Of a stretch of DNA of 38,857 bases, positions 21,177 to 31,122 are shown piece by piece. Numbering within the stretch: the stretch's first letter is position 1; every line of letters starts with the position of its first letter. The notes under the pieces were generated by a model. That model saw only the letters and a program-made list of their open reading frames with translations. It was not told the origin of the DNA and searched no databases. The stretch covers positions 1 to 38,857 of IMG/VR virus record IMGVR_UViG_3300023116_000111; one strand, written 5' to 3'. The DNA is from a virus. A program made the translations under genes and the position numbers.

Positions 21177-22295
21177 TTAAATTTCTGTCAAGCCTATTAC
21201 GCCACCTGTTTGTGTTTTAGCTGCACCTGTTTGTACTGAACTAGCAGACAATGCTTGAGCACCTATTGATTTAATTTGACCAGATATAAGCTCATCACCA
21301 AACAATTGTGCTTCTAATACAGCAGTAGCTTTACCTAAAGTTACATCTCTACGTTGTCTTCTTTGCATTCTAGCTAATGCTTTAGCTGTAGCAGATGCAG
21401 TAGCAAACTGACTTTCAGCAGATTGTGTAGTAACACCAGCACCAGTAAGTCTTTGTACTGAACCTAAATCTAATGCATCCCCAGTTACACCAGTGTAAAC
21501 AGCACCTATCTCTGATGCGTTTAATCTACCAGCTAATACATCTTCATTTATATTTGGGTCTATGGCTATAGCTAAAATACTTTCATTACCCATACTTACA
21601 GGTGTACCAGTAGCTTGTGTAAAGTATTCATTGTATTGATTAATGATAGAAGTTTTTAATTCATCATCCATTCTGTTTACAACTCTGTTATATACTAATC
21701 CAATTCTATTAGAATAACTTTCAGCAGATACATTGTTACCTACTAACGTAGCCCATACTGATTTACCTTTAGCAGATGCATAACCGTTTAAGTTATATTC
21801 TGTAAGGGTAGTTAAAACTTTTTCTAATCCTGATATGTATTCTGATTCTGTCATCTTTAATGCACCTGTATCAGGGTCTACAATATTAGCAAATACTCTT
21901 TTGTATGCTTCTGCACTATCTTTACCAAATCTCATTTCAGCTAAAGCAAATTCTGATTTACCACCACTATCGTTATATCCTTTTACATATGCATCAACTA
22001 ATGTATTAGCATCAGCACCAGCATACTTTTGTAGCCAAGGAAGTAATGTATAAACCTGTGACCTAGTTGTAGTCTTGCCATCAGTAGTAGTACTTTGTGT
22101 AGATGAACTAGAAGTATTAGCATATGCTTCTGCTAAACCTTCTGCTTCATCTTTATTAACTGTATAACCAGCCATCTTTGTATAATGTTCTAACTCATTT
22201 CTTTTAATACCATCATCACCAACAATATATTTACTATCATCAGCTACAACATTACCTGATAAATCATCTCTTCTATATAATGTATACTTTGCCAT
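21177..22295 (-). CDS. Uncharacterised virion-type protein, 372 aa
   Basis: N-terminal beta part (KYTLYRRDDLSG), a Ser/Thr linker near residue 60, a long helical body, and a basic stretch near 305 (ALARMQRRQRRDV) followed by an Ala/Gly/Gln-rich tail. No enzymatic motif is seen. It starts in a TAATG overlap with the previous gene and lies in a series of large virion-type genes upstream of the scaffold. Probably an internal or ejected virion protein; not recognised by family. Confidence 0.65.
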   Translation of the reverse strand: MAKYTLYRRDDLSGNVVADDSKYIVGDDGIKRNELEHYTKMAGYTVNKDEAEGLAEAYANTSSSSTQSTTTDGKTTTRSQVYTLLPWLQKYAGADANTLVDAYVKGYNDSGGKSEFALAEMRFGKDSAEAYKRVFANIVDPDTGALKMTESEYISGLEKVLTTLTEYNLNGYASAKGKSVWATLVGNNVSAESYSNRIGLVYNRVVNRMDDELKTSIINQYNEYFTQATGTPVSMGNESILAIAIDPNINEDVLAGRLNASEIGAVYTGVTGDALDLGSVQRLTGAGVTTQSAESQFATASATAKALARMQRRQRRDVTLGKATAVLEAQLFGDELISGQIKSIGAQALSASSVQTGAAKTQTGGVIGLTEI

Positions 22296-23752
22296 TATCT
22301 AATTACTACTCCTCCAAGTGATTGTGATATAGAGTTTGCTAAGTCTTTCATATATTTTTTGTTACCAGTTTTATAACCGTACTCCATATATGATTTCTTT
22401 GCATCTTCATAAGACATATTTAACGAATCCATAAAGATATTACTTGTTTCATCTGCAGCATCACCTAATATAGTTGAGTAATTATTTCTATAATTACCTA
22501 CAATTAATGCGTAGTTTAAACCTTTGTTAGCATATCTTTCAAACAATGGGTCACCATCAAATATCTTTTGATACTCTTGCATTGCAGCATCAGTATCTCT
22601 AGAATATAAACCTATAAGTCTTTGCTTCTCTTCTTCATCTAATGCATTATATTTACCAGGACCTATTATTCTTTTAAGTTCTGATATAGCAGTATTAGAT
22701 AGTTTAAACGAATCAAAATCTATGAAAGCATTAAACTGACCAGGATTATCTACAATGGTATCTATCTTTTTGTAAGTATCGTGAAGTATGCTTTCTTTAT
22801 CTATATTGTATCCATCAATACCTAGTCTATAACCTAAGTACTTTTCAAAATCTGTAGTATCTCTTGTTTCTTTATCATACTCAATATCACCCATAACTAA
22901 TGCACTTAATATCTGTTGATACAATTCAACGTTATCTTGTTTAAAAACATCAGCATTAATACCTATGTTTCCTAATGCTCTATCTATAGCTGAGCTAACT
23001 GTATTTTCTAATGCAACATAGGCTTGGTTAAGTGTTTTAACTTTATTACCATTCTCATCTATTTTATTATAGAAATGACTTTCACCTTCTATAGATGCTA
23101 TGGTTGCATTTAGGTAATCTAGTTTAAGTTTTGTAAATCCTTTACCTACACCTGCAGCAGTTAGCTGGTCAGCAGTAATTTCTTTACCACTTGTAATAGA
23201 GTTAAATATTAAACCTAATGCAGGTAGTCTACCCTCAACTTCATCAAATATAAATGGATACATTTCTTCAAGGCTTTCCATAGTTTCACCTATGTAATTA
23301 CCTAAGTTTACTCCCTGTGCAGTTCTTGCTACAGTAAAGTTTTGCATTGTAAGTTTAGGACCTACTACACCTTCAGAAGTTATTATCTCTCCTGCAGGTA
23401 ATACTGTTTGTAGTGCAGGTCCAACTCTTTCGTTACCTAAACTATCTGCATCCCAATATGTTGAGTAGTCACCAGGTTTTAATCCTGTAGCTTCATAAGA
23501 TATAAAAGTTTCTTCTCCTGTAAGAGAACTTATATCATATAAAAAATAAACTTTTCCGTTATCACGATTGTAATAAACATAATCAGCAACCATTCTGTCT
23601 GAATATAACCAGCCAGTATTTCTAGATGCTGGAGGATTTAATGCTTGTGATGCTTCTTCTACAGTATCGTATATCTGAGTAACACCTTGTGGTATAACGC
23701 TTTTATCTAAAGGTCCTTTAATTACACCATCTTCTATATAATAACTACTCAT
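22295..23752 (-). CDS. Uncharacterised virion-type protein, 485 aa
   Basis: A beta-rich N-terminal 110 residues with many Tyr (WLYSDRMVADYVYYNRDNGKVYFLY) is followed by a helical body (about 150-480). The end contains repeated Tyr/Asn segments (NYRNNYSTILGDA, MEYGYKTGNKKYMKDL). There are no membrane spans or catalytic motifs. It overlaps both neighbours as TAATG, so its production is tied to theirs. Its position after the 1559-aa protein makes it a likely internal virion or ejection protein. Confidence 0.65.
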   Translation of the reverse strand: MSSYYIEDGVIKGPLDKSVIPQGVTQIYDTVEEASQALNPPASRNTGWLYSDRMVADYVYYNRDNGKVYFLYDISSLTGEETFISYEATGLKPGDYSTYWDADSLGNERVGPALQTVLPAGEIITSEGVVGPKLTMQNFTVARTAQGVNLGNYIGETMESLEEMYPFIFDEVEGRLPALGLIFNSITSGKEITADQLTAAGVGKGFTKLKLDYLNATIASIEGESHFYNKIDENGNKVKTLNQAYVALENTVSSAIDRALGNIGINADVFKQDNVELYQQILSALVMGDIEYDKETRDTTDFEKYLGYRLGIDGYNIDKESILHDTYKKIDTIVDNPGQFNAFIDFDSFKLSNTAISELKRIIGPGKYNALDEEEKQRLIGLYSRDTDAAMQEYQKIFDGDPLFERYANKGLNYALIVGNYRNNYSTILGDAADETSNIFMDSLNMSYEDAKKSYMEYGYKTGNKKYMKDLANSISQSLGGVVIR

Positions 23753-26700
23753 TAATAATCCACATCCATTGGTTCATCTTCATATAAATTTAAATAATTA
23801 CTGCTGTAAGTATTATAGTATTTACTCTTATCATTGTCTTTATTGTCTTTATATTTTGCTGTTTGGTTTTGAAAGAATGCACCAAATCTATTGATAGGTT
23901 TTCCTTGTCTTATTTCAGATGCATTTATTTGTGAAAATGCTGGTGAGTACTCAGCAATTACTCTATCGCTAGTTCTATATCCTGGTGCATATTCATACCC
24001 AGGCATTGTAACTCTTTCTTTATCTGCTATTGCACGAGTAACGTATTCATCTGCAGTGCTAGGATACAATGATTTAACTGCATTAACATCATCTATCATT
24101 GGACCTACTAATATATTAAATGGGTCAATCTTTTCAGCAAACTTAATTGCATTGTCTAGCTTTTCATAATCTATTTGACCAGGTTCATCTAATGTGTAGT
24201 TTGTATTTAATACATTATTAGATATATCTTTAACTATATTTTCAAACCATACTGACCATTTGTCTGAAGTTCCATAAGCTAAAGCACCACCCCACAAAGA
24301 TAGTTCGTATATATCTAATAACAAAAATCCTGTTCCTCTTGTACCACGTTTACCAACAGAGTAAGCTAGTCTATTCTTAGATGCCTGTATAGCTCTCCAT
24401 TTACTACTAGCTTGATTATGATATGTAATCATTTCTAATACTTGTTCAGTACCTTCAACACCAGATTTTCTTAATGCATCTATTTTTCCTAATGTTTGAT
24501 AGTATTCATCTTCAGCTAGTGCTGTAACAATTCTTGAAGCCTCTGTAACATCCTCTATAAATTGTGTAGGTATTGGTGTTTGTTGACCAGCTTTCACAAT
24601 CTCTACTGCTTGTGAAGGAACTATACTAGAGTGTCTTATCTCTTCTATTGCTTCATCACTTAATAATCCCATAGCTTCTAATTCAGCATTTCTAAATCCT
24701 TGCTCAAAATTTATTCTTACATCATATGCTTCATCTAAAGCAGTTTGTCTAAGATTAGTATTTATATCTTCATAGTTTCTTAGTGGCTCAGTATCAGGCT
24801 CTACAACTTTGTAACTTCCATTTAATTCTTTAAAGTCATCTTCTGTTATATCTATAATATCTAAAGCTCTACCTACTTGTGATTGGTCATTAGGGTCTAA
24901 TATCATCAACTCTTGAAAGTTATTGTAGTTCAAATTTGGATTGTCTATTATGGCATCAATACCAGCACTTCTTAAAAATCTAGTTAAACCTACACCATCA
25001 CTATTTAAAGGTGGTGCTCCAATAATCCTATTGTATACTTCTTCCATACTTTCTAAGAATTGTCTTGAATCTCTTCGTGACCATACAGTGCCATAATAAC
25101 CACCAGTATCAGATAAACTAATTAAATTAGTTTGTTCTAATGCTTTGTATACTTCTACTGGTGATACATTCAATGATGCAGCAGCATCAACAATACTAAA
25201 CTTGTTTAACCAATTACCATTCATTAAATTAGCTTGTGTCAATACATTATTTGAATTTAATCTTGTAAGAAAATAATTAGGTACGCCTCTTGTAGATTTA
25301 CCTGTTATTTTATCTGCTTCATATTTAATAATATTATTTTCAAATGATGCACTCATACCAACTAACAGTTCTTTATTTCTTCCATCACCACCGACATTAG
25401 TAAACCTTACATCACCTGTTGTAGGGTCAACAACTGGTACACGTGGTGATAATGCACCTGATGTAAACTCATTAATACTAACTGGTACATAAGGAGAGCT
25501 ATGTACTAAACCTAACTCTATTACATTTCCAGTTTCATTTAACAAATGCTTTAAAGTTGGATTAAGAAGTATATCTTCTCTACTAACACCTTGACTTGAT
25601 GCTCCAAGTATAGGATTTAGTACATTACCAGTTGTTATATTATTAAACTCATCATAAAGAGAATTGTAATAATCTAATTTATCTTCAGGTATGTAAGCAA
25701 CTTCATATCTTGATGATGGCAATGCATTTTTAGTATTTCCAAATTCATCTATTAATATCATAGATTGCATTTCCATCTCTGTTAACTTCCAAAGTTTATA
25801 GCCTATATTTCCATTAGGTAATGTTATAGATTCTTTTATGTAAATATTTCTATCAATAACTGGAGCTCCACCAGTTGCTGAACTAGGTAATATATTCTGA
25901 TATTCACTACGCTTTGGATTGTATACACCAGGTGTAAGAAACTCTGTTTGGTTTTTTAAATTAAAATTAATTTCTTTTGTTAATTCTTCAAATGATGCTT
26001 TAGGGTTCTTATCTCTAAACGCTCTTAGGTTTTGTAGTAGTACATTTAATTCTTCATTTATATGTTTATTAAGTTGCTCAATATCTAGCTCAGGTTCAAA
26101 TGGACTACCTGCAGTAAACAATCCTAATGCTTGTTCTAGGATACTATTTTTTCTATTAGATATTTCATTAGTAATTTCTCTTTTTAAATCTTCTACTCTA
26201 CCTATTACTAAATCCATAACTAAAAAATTTGGGTATGCTTCAGAACCTACAGCCTTAATAATGTTGTCTATTTCATTTTGTACTGCTTTATTAGCATCAA
26301 ATGGTTTTATATCTTTAGGACCTATTTCATCATCTGGTCTATTTGTGTCTACAATACCTTGTATTCTTACACCAACACTGTCATCAACAATTAATACTTC
26401 ATCAAAAATTTTTCTTCTAGAGTCTTTCCATTGACCACTATCACTTACTCCGTATGTTTGTACTGCTCCTGTATTATCTAAATATGTAATTTGTCTAGTA
26501 CGACCTGGACCTGTATGAGGATTTAGTACAATTTTAAAATTTCCTAGATTTGGTAAATCTTTTTTAAATTTATACATATCAAAATCTTCAGGTATATATC
26601 CTTTGTCAATTAATAAATTCTTTGAATGTATTAAATAATCTACACTTTTCATTGCTAATTTATCAGTATAAGGTATAGATAATGCGTCCATTATTTCAGG

Positions 26701-28431
26701 ATATATTATTACTGGTGATTGCATATTTAAAATATTATCTGGAGTTATAGGTGTATCATAGCTACCAAGATTTGTAATCTCTAATGCAAACACTTGTCTG
26801 TTCATACCAACAGAACCTACATATTCATATGGATAATTAGCATTAGATGATGCGTAAGATAAACTACCATAACCTGCAACTCTACCACTAAAACCAGATT
26901 GCCTATATGGTTGATAAGCTCTAATACCTAATGCTGCATCTATAGGGGTCATAGCTCTGTATATAACTAGATTACCATCTGCATTAAAATCTAATTGTGT
27001 AGGAAATCTGTAATTTATTACACCAGCATCTTTTAACGCATCTAAAGTACTATCTGCATATAACATTTCAAAAGGTAAACTATTTCTTAATTCAGGTGTG
27101 CCTATTTTACTTGCTAACCAGTTAGCTTCTCTATCAGTAACTTCTTTAAAATCTATATCTTTAATTATAAAAGGTGTATCTTGTTTACCTGCATTGAGAT
27201 ACGCTTGTGCTTGTGGATTGCTAATCATATTTTGTCCACCTTGACCAGGACTATTAGCATCCATAAAACTTTGTAAATCTTTTTCAATTACTTGTTTTAG
27301 TTTTTCAGCAGTAGTAGTAACATTTTTATCATCCATTCTTTGTAACAAATGCCATAAATACATAGTGCCAACTTTAGTTTCTGTAACCCAGTGAAAGAAA
27401 GTTCCTGCTTGTGAAGGTCTACCAGAAAGGTCATCAAAATTTGTATAACTATCAAGTTGTATTGACTTAGCTTGTTCTTTCATTTCTTTAAAGAAACTGA
27501 TTAAATCTTGGTCAGGAGGACCACCTCTTGGTAATCCTGGTGTAGGAGTACTCTGTGGATTTATTTCATATGAATGGTATTTATTTTCAGCCATACCCAT
27601 TCTAAAATCTTCAAATGTTAATCCTTCTCTTATTTCTTTAAATAAATCAACAAGTTTACTATCACCTGATGATTCAGCAGTTGCAATTAATGCTTTGTAT
27701 TCTTCATTGTTTAATGCATTTATTTCAGAAGTGTATTGTGTAAATTCATCTCTAAACCTATCTATTTGTGTTTGAAATACTTTATCTTCAGCAGCTTGTG
27801 CTTCTTCTAGTTTCCAACCAAAGTAATGGTAACCTGATAAAAGTTGTCTACCACCGTATTTTCTCATAGAACGTTGAACAACATTATTAACTGGTATAGA
27901 TATAACGTGTAAATTATTTTCATCCGCATACCTTATAATTTCACCCATAATCATACTTCCACCTTGCTTACCTTGCATTTCAGGTTTAATGGTTACTAAA
28001 TCTACATACAAAAACGTATCGTCTATTATAGATATTTCTAAAGGTTGATTTCCAGCAGGCATAGACCTAAAAGGTTCAGTATCTTCTGGCTTATCAGCTA
28101 TATACTCTTTATATTTATTAAGTAACATCTGTTCAAACTTAGCTGTGTTCTTTTCTAATTCAGTAGTTTGTATTACTCCTAATTCAGGTGTAGGTCTTTC
28201 TCCTGAATAGGTTTCTGGGTTTTCATAGTAGTCGTCTAATCCATCAGCTAAAGATGTTTGCAAATCATACAATTCTTTTATCTCATCACTAAGTTGATTT
28301 ATCTTATCACTAGCTGCTTTGATTTCTTCTTGAGATAATCCTGCTGTTCTTAAAACATTTTCTACTGCTTTTAAATCTTCTTCTAATTTTTTTATTTGAC
28401 GTGCAATTACATCATCTCTATCTTCTGCCAT
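23752..28431 (-). CDS. 1559-aa multidomain virion-type protein with GNAT and possible ART modules
   Basis: Residues 1-60 are a coiled coil. At about 128-207 a GNAT acetyltransferase-like module is visible: VDLVTIKPEM, then the CoA loop Q153-GKQGG158 and MIMGEIIRYADENNL, ending RSMRKYGGRQL. Near 485-560 NLVIYRAMTP (R about 492) and a Ser-rich AGYGSLSYASS (about 520) recall the R-S parts of ADP-ribosyltransferases. Near 975-1165 ELGLVHSSPYVP and FLRSAGIDAIIDNP...ELMILDP resemble the HGS/GYDAI...VVFDP pattern of ART-like toxins. The rest is helical. Known: large phage and plasmid 'polyvalent' proteins string such domains and enter the host with DNA. Inferred: this is such a protein, made with the virion. 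AAAGG precedes the ATG. Confidence 0.7.
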   Translation of the reverse strand: MAEDRDDVIARQIKKLEEDLKAVENVLRTAGLSQEEIKAASDKINQLSDEIKELYDLQTSLADGLDDYYENPETYSGERPTPELGVIQTTELEKNTAKFEQMLLNKYKEYIADKPEDTEPFRSMPAGNQPLEISIIDDTFLYVDLVTIKPEMQGKQGGSMIMGEIIRYADENNLHVISIPVNNVVQRSMRKYGGRQLLSGYHYFGWKLEEAQAAEDKVFQTQIDRFRDEFTQYTSEINALNNEEYKALIATAESSGDSKLVDLFKEIREGLTFEDFRMGMAENKYHSYEINPQSTPTPGLPRGGPPDQDLISFFKEMKEQAKSIQLDSYTNFDDLSGRPSQAGTFFHWVTETKVGTMYLWHLLQRMDDKNVTTTAEKLKQVIEKDLQSFMDANSPGQGGQNMISNPQAQAYLNAGKQDTPFIIKDIDFKEVTDREANWLASKIGTPELRNSLPFEMLYADSTLDALKDAGVINYRFPTQLDFNADGNLVIYRAMTPIDAALGIRAYQPYRQSGFSGRVAGYGSLSYASSNANYPYEYVGSVGMNRQVFALEITNLGSYDTPITPDNILNMQSPVIIYPEIMDALSIPYTDKLAMKSVDYLIHSKNLLIDKGYIPEDFDMYKFKKDLPNLGNFKIVLNPHTGPGRTRQITYLDNTGAVQTYGVSDSGQWKDSRRKIFDEVLIVDDSVGVRIQGIVDTNRPDDEIGPKDIKPFDANKAVQNEIDNIIKAVGSEAYPNFLVMDLVIGRVEDLKREITNEISNRKNSILEQALGLFTAGSPFEPELDIEQLNKHINEELNVLLQNLRAFRDKNPKASFEELTKEINFNLKNQTEFLTPGVYNPKRSEYQNILPSSATGGAPVIDRNIYIKESITLPNGNIGYKLWKLTEMEMQSMILIDEFGNTKNALPSSRYEVAYIPEDKLDYYNSLYDEFNNITTGNVLNPILGASSQGVSREDILLNPTLKHLLNETGNVIELGLVHSSPYVPVSINEFTSGALSPRVPVVDPTTGDVRFTNVGGDGRNKELLVGMSASFENNIIKYEADKITGKSTRGVPNYFLTRLNSNNVLTQANLMNGNWLNKFSIVDAAASLNVSPVEVYKALEQTNLISLSDTGGYYGTVWSRRDSRQFLESMEEVYNRIIGAPPLNSDGVGLTRFLRSAGIDAIIDNPNLNYNNFQELMILDPNDQSQVGRALDIIDITEDDFKELNGSYKVVEPDTEPLRNYEDINTNLRQTALDEAYDVRINFEQGFRNAELEAMGLLSDEAIEEIRHSSIVPSQAVEIVKAGQQTPIPTQFIEDVTEASRIVTALAEDEYYQTLGKIDALRKSGVEGTEQVLEMITYHNQASSKWRAIQASKNRLAYSVGKRGTRGTGFLLLDIYELSLWGGALAYGTSDKWSVWFENIVKDISNNVLNTNYTLDEPGQIDYEKLDNAIKFAEKIDPFNILVGPMIDDVNAVKSLYPSTADEYVTRAIADKERVTMPGYEYAPGYRTSDRVIAEYSPAFSQINASEIRQGKPINRFGAFFQNQTAKYKDNKDNDKSKYYNTYSSNYLNLYEDEPMDVDY

Positions 28432-28510
28432 TACGTGCCTTTACAAGTTGCTTCTTTAATTTAGCTAAGGTAATTTTCATATCCATAATTTCTTTTTTAT
28501 TATTTTCCAT
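28418..28510 (-). CDS. Possible 30-aa basic coiled-coil microprotein
   Basis: A 30-codon frame starting at ATG 28510 inside the end of the lysozyme gene and ending inside the start of the 1559-aa gene. The sequence (MENNKKEIMDMKITLAKLKK) is a plausible short coiled coil with a basic tail. It fills the 70-base gap between its neighbours, but its ribosome binding site is weak. The evidence is position and composition only. Confidence 0.4.
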   Translation of the reverse strand: MENNKKEIMDMKITLAKLKKQLVKARNGRR

Positions 28511-29372
28511 AGACTTGCCTATTAAATTCTTGTTGTTTGTCAATTGGGTTTTCAGTAAAACTATCTCTAAAATTACTAAATGCTTCTTTAAATATTGGTT
28601 TAACTCTTTGATAAGTTTCAACTGCAGGTTCTACTACATTCTTAACCATAAATCTATCTACTAAGTTTAAATTAGAATAGTCACTTCTACCCCAAATAAC
28701 TTTTGCTTTTTCATCAAACTCTGTTACATCAACTGTATCAGGATTAACTGTAGGTCCTATACCTGATAAATCTATATTGTATGATTCTTGTATCTTTCTA
28801 TCCATCATATCTTTTTCAAAGTCTAATGCTGCTAAATGATTTTCTAAATCTTTTTTAGCTTCTTGATAAAATGCTTTAGATGTATCAATCATTCCCACTG
28901 TACTCCAGTTATTTATACCCTGTGTTTCTTCAGGACCTGCTGTTAACTGAGCTATAGCTATAGCAGCTATAGCATTAGCAAATGGGTCATACATCTGGTT
29001 TATCATTTGTTCTTTACTCAATCCTATAAACATAGGTATATTTGCATTAGTTCCATCTTTACCTTGTTGTGATGTTAAATAAGTATATATACTATCGTTC
29101 ATATTTATTTGCCACAATCCGTGGTCATAAGTACCATTACTATTCCTAGCACCTTTAACATTCCTAGCATATCCAGTAGTTTCATTATCACCTGCTCTAT
29201 GTTCAGCTAATGCAATAGCAATTAAAGAGTACATATCTTCTAACTCTCTAGGATTTTTATTTACTTCATTGCTTTGTAAATTCATACCAGTGCTTTCTAA
29301 ATAATGAACAGCACCAATTAATACATAATATAAATCTTTAGCAGAATACTCTTTGTGATAAGAAGAGTGCAT
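28500..29372 (-). CDS. Lysozyme-like / lytic transglycosylase virion protein, 290 aa
   Basis: Catalytic glutamate E57 in IAIALAEHRAGD and DHGLWQIN at about 83-90, then MYDPFANAIAAIAIAQ, are the marks of the SLT/goose-type lysozyme fold that cleaves peptidoglycan glycans. The C-terminal half is helical and charged. The start is ATG 29372, with AAAGGTAG upstream and the previous stop 1 base away. A longer frame from 29480 would add a hydrophobic stretch that looks like a signal peptide, but that stretch is the out-of-frame end of the 582-aa gene. Between large virion-type genes, it probably opens the wall during DNA entry. Confidence 0.8.
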   Translation of the reverse strand: MHSSYHKEYSAKDLYYVLIGAVHYLESTGMNLQSNEVNKNPRELEDMYSLIAIALAEHRAGDNETTGYARNVKGARNSNGTYDHGLWQINMNDSIYTYLTSQQGKDGTNANIPMFIGLSKEQMINQMYDPFANAIAAIAIAQLTAGPEETQGINNWSTVGMIDTSKAFYQEAKKDLENHLAALDFEKDMMDRKIQESYNIDLSGIGPTVNPDTVDVTEFDEKAKVIWGRSDYSNLNLVDRFMVKNVVEPAVETYQRVKPIFKEAFSNFRDSFTENPIDKQQEFNRQVYGK

Positions 29373-29373
29373 T

Positions 29374-31122
29374 CTATCTACCTTTAATGTATCTGCCAAT
29401 GTTACCGAGGTTGGTAAGAAGATTAGCAAAAGTATTATTATAAAGACCTGTAGCTCTCTGACCTTCCAACATTGGACCATATTTATCTCTCACAAACTGG
29501 TCAAACTCTTGACCTATAGCTGCACCCATTTGTTCCTGTGGAACTATTCCCTGCAATTCTACTTCTTGTTGATAATCAGAACCAGTTCTAGCTAACATAG
29601 CTCTATCTCTTTCAGCAGCAATCAATGCTTCTGTGTTGCTTTGATTAATATCAAAGTTAGATTTCTGTATATCGTAAGATAACTTACTTACATAATCTGC
29701 ATAAGCTGCTAGTTCGTAATCACTTGCAGGTCTTCCTAGTCCTTCTTCAATTGCAGCACCAATAGTACTTTTAACTGAATAAGGACTTGGATTAATATAT
29801 TTAAATAAAGATTGGTAATTTAAACCTGAGGCTTCTGAGGCTTCAAACTTATCATTACCATAACTATAATCTTCTAAAGTATCTTTAAAGAACTCTTTAA
29901 TAAATACTGTTAAGTTTTGTGCAGTTGCACCTGGTGTCAACAAGATAGAATATAAATCTTCTTGCGTTATAGTTTCACCATTTAAATTGAATCTAGACAT
30001 TGCAGATTCAATAGCCTGTATTGTTCCACCATCATTATCATCTAGTACTCCATAAACAAAACTAAATGGTTGTAAAAATCCTGCTTCAACTAATAACAAC
30101 TGTATTTCCATTATTTCATCAGGACTTGCATTAGCAAACAATTGCCTACCTAATCCATATTCATATAATGGTTCTTCTCCATCACCATAAACTTCTTGTA
30201 TTAATGGTGTAGATATTCCGTAGTAATCTGTTCCAGTTAAACCTAATGCTTGGCTTCTTAAATAGTTATCTGTAATGTTTTCATTTATTTGAGATAATCC
30301 TGCTGTAATACCTGCAGTACTACCTTCATCAATTATTTGACCTTCCAATGTTTTTATAAATACTTCAGGGTCAATGTTGTTGATTTTAAGTATTCTGTCT
30401 ATTTCTCTTAAATAAGTTTCTTTACTTATTTTACCGCTTTCTAATGCAGCTAATAACCCTTCAGCATTTTCTCTGTCATAGTATTGGAATGCTTGTTCTC
30501 TATACAAATCATCTCTTAAATCTTTTTGTAAATATGCTTTTCTTGCTAAGTCTGATTCTTCTGAGTAATTATTAACAAGTTCTATTGAAGCATCTTCTAC
30601 TGATATAACTATATCTCCTGGGTCTTTACCTTGTAATACAGCGTCTATCATTGCATCGTGATGGTCACCTGCTGCATTTGCAATAGTTCTTAAATCTTTA
30701 GGAGGTGTAATTTCATATAAGTAATTAAAACCTTCTTGTATCTCTGGTTCTAAATCAACCCAAGCTCTACCTAAACTATAAGAAATCATATTAATATATT
30801 GCTGATAACTCATACCTACATCTTCTGTAGGCTTTGGTACATCAACACCTTCAGGTGCCATACCTACTCCTGATACGCCTCTACCTATTGCAGCTATACC
30901 ATCAGCAACAATTTCTTTCCAAAGAATATTAGGAACCCAACCAAATACTTTCCAAAAGTCTGCTAATTTATCTTCATCTATATTTTTTCTATTGAATTTA
31001 ATGTCACGCATAATATCAAGTATTGTTCTTCTATAACTTTGATATGGTATGTTTTTTCTGTTATTTAAAATATCTTCTAAAACATCTTGTTGTTCAGGCG
31101 TTAATTCATTATCTTCAGCCAC
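29374..31122 (-). CDS. 582-aa virion-type protein with a peptidoglycan-binding-like segment
   Basis: Mostly helical. Residues about 330-380 (EIMEIQLLLVEAGFLQ, then FVYGVLDDNDGGTIQAIESAMSRFNLNG) have the pattern of a PG_binding_1-like repeat: a leucine-rich helix, a glycine, an aspartate-rich turn, then a helix with T-x-x-A. The C terminus is rich in Gln and Asn. It ends next to the lysozyme-like gene and overlaps the 2317-aa gene by 8 bases. A role with the lysozyme in crossing the cell wall is plausible. The binding segment is a weak match. Confidence 0.65.
   Translation of the reverse strand: MAEDNELTPEQQDVLEDILNNRKNIPYQSYRRTILDIMRDIKFNRKNIDEDKLADFWKVFGWVPNILWKEIVADGIAAIGRGVSGVGMAPEGVDVPKPTEDVGMSYQQYINMISYSLGRAWVDLEPEIQEGFNYLYEITPPKDLRTIANAAGDHHDAMIDAVLQGKDPGDIVISVEDASIELVNNYSEESDLARKAYLQKDLRDDLYREQAFQYYDRENAEGLLAALESGKISKETYLREIDRILKINNIDPEVFIKTLEGQIIDEGSTAGITAGLSQINENITDNYLRSQALGLTGTDYYGISTPLIQEVYGDGEEPLYEYGLGRQLFANASPDEIMEIQLLLVEAGFLQPFSFVYGVLDDNDGGTIQAIESAMSRFNLNGETITQEDLYSILLTPGATAQNLTVFIKEFFKDTLEDYSYGNDKFEASEASGLNYQSLFKYINPSPYSVKSTIGAAIEEGLGRPASDYELAAYADYVSKLSYDIQKSNFDINQSNTEALIAAERDRAMLARTGSDYQQEVELQGIVPQEQMGAAIGQEFDQFVRDKYGPMLEGQRATGLYNNTFANLLTNLGNIGRYIKGR

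Noticed and set aside
25919-26434. 171-codon plus-strand frame opposite the 1559-aa gene
   Set aside because: Antisense shadow; Ser/Leu/Ile-rich composition typical of reading the wrong strand of an AT-rich gene.
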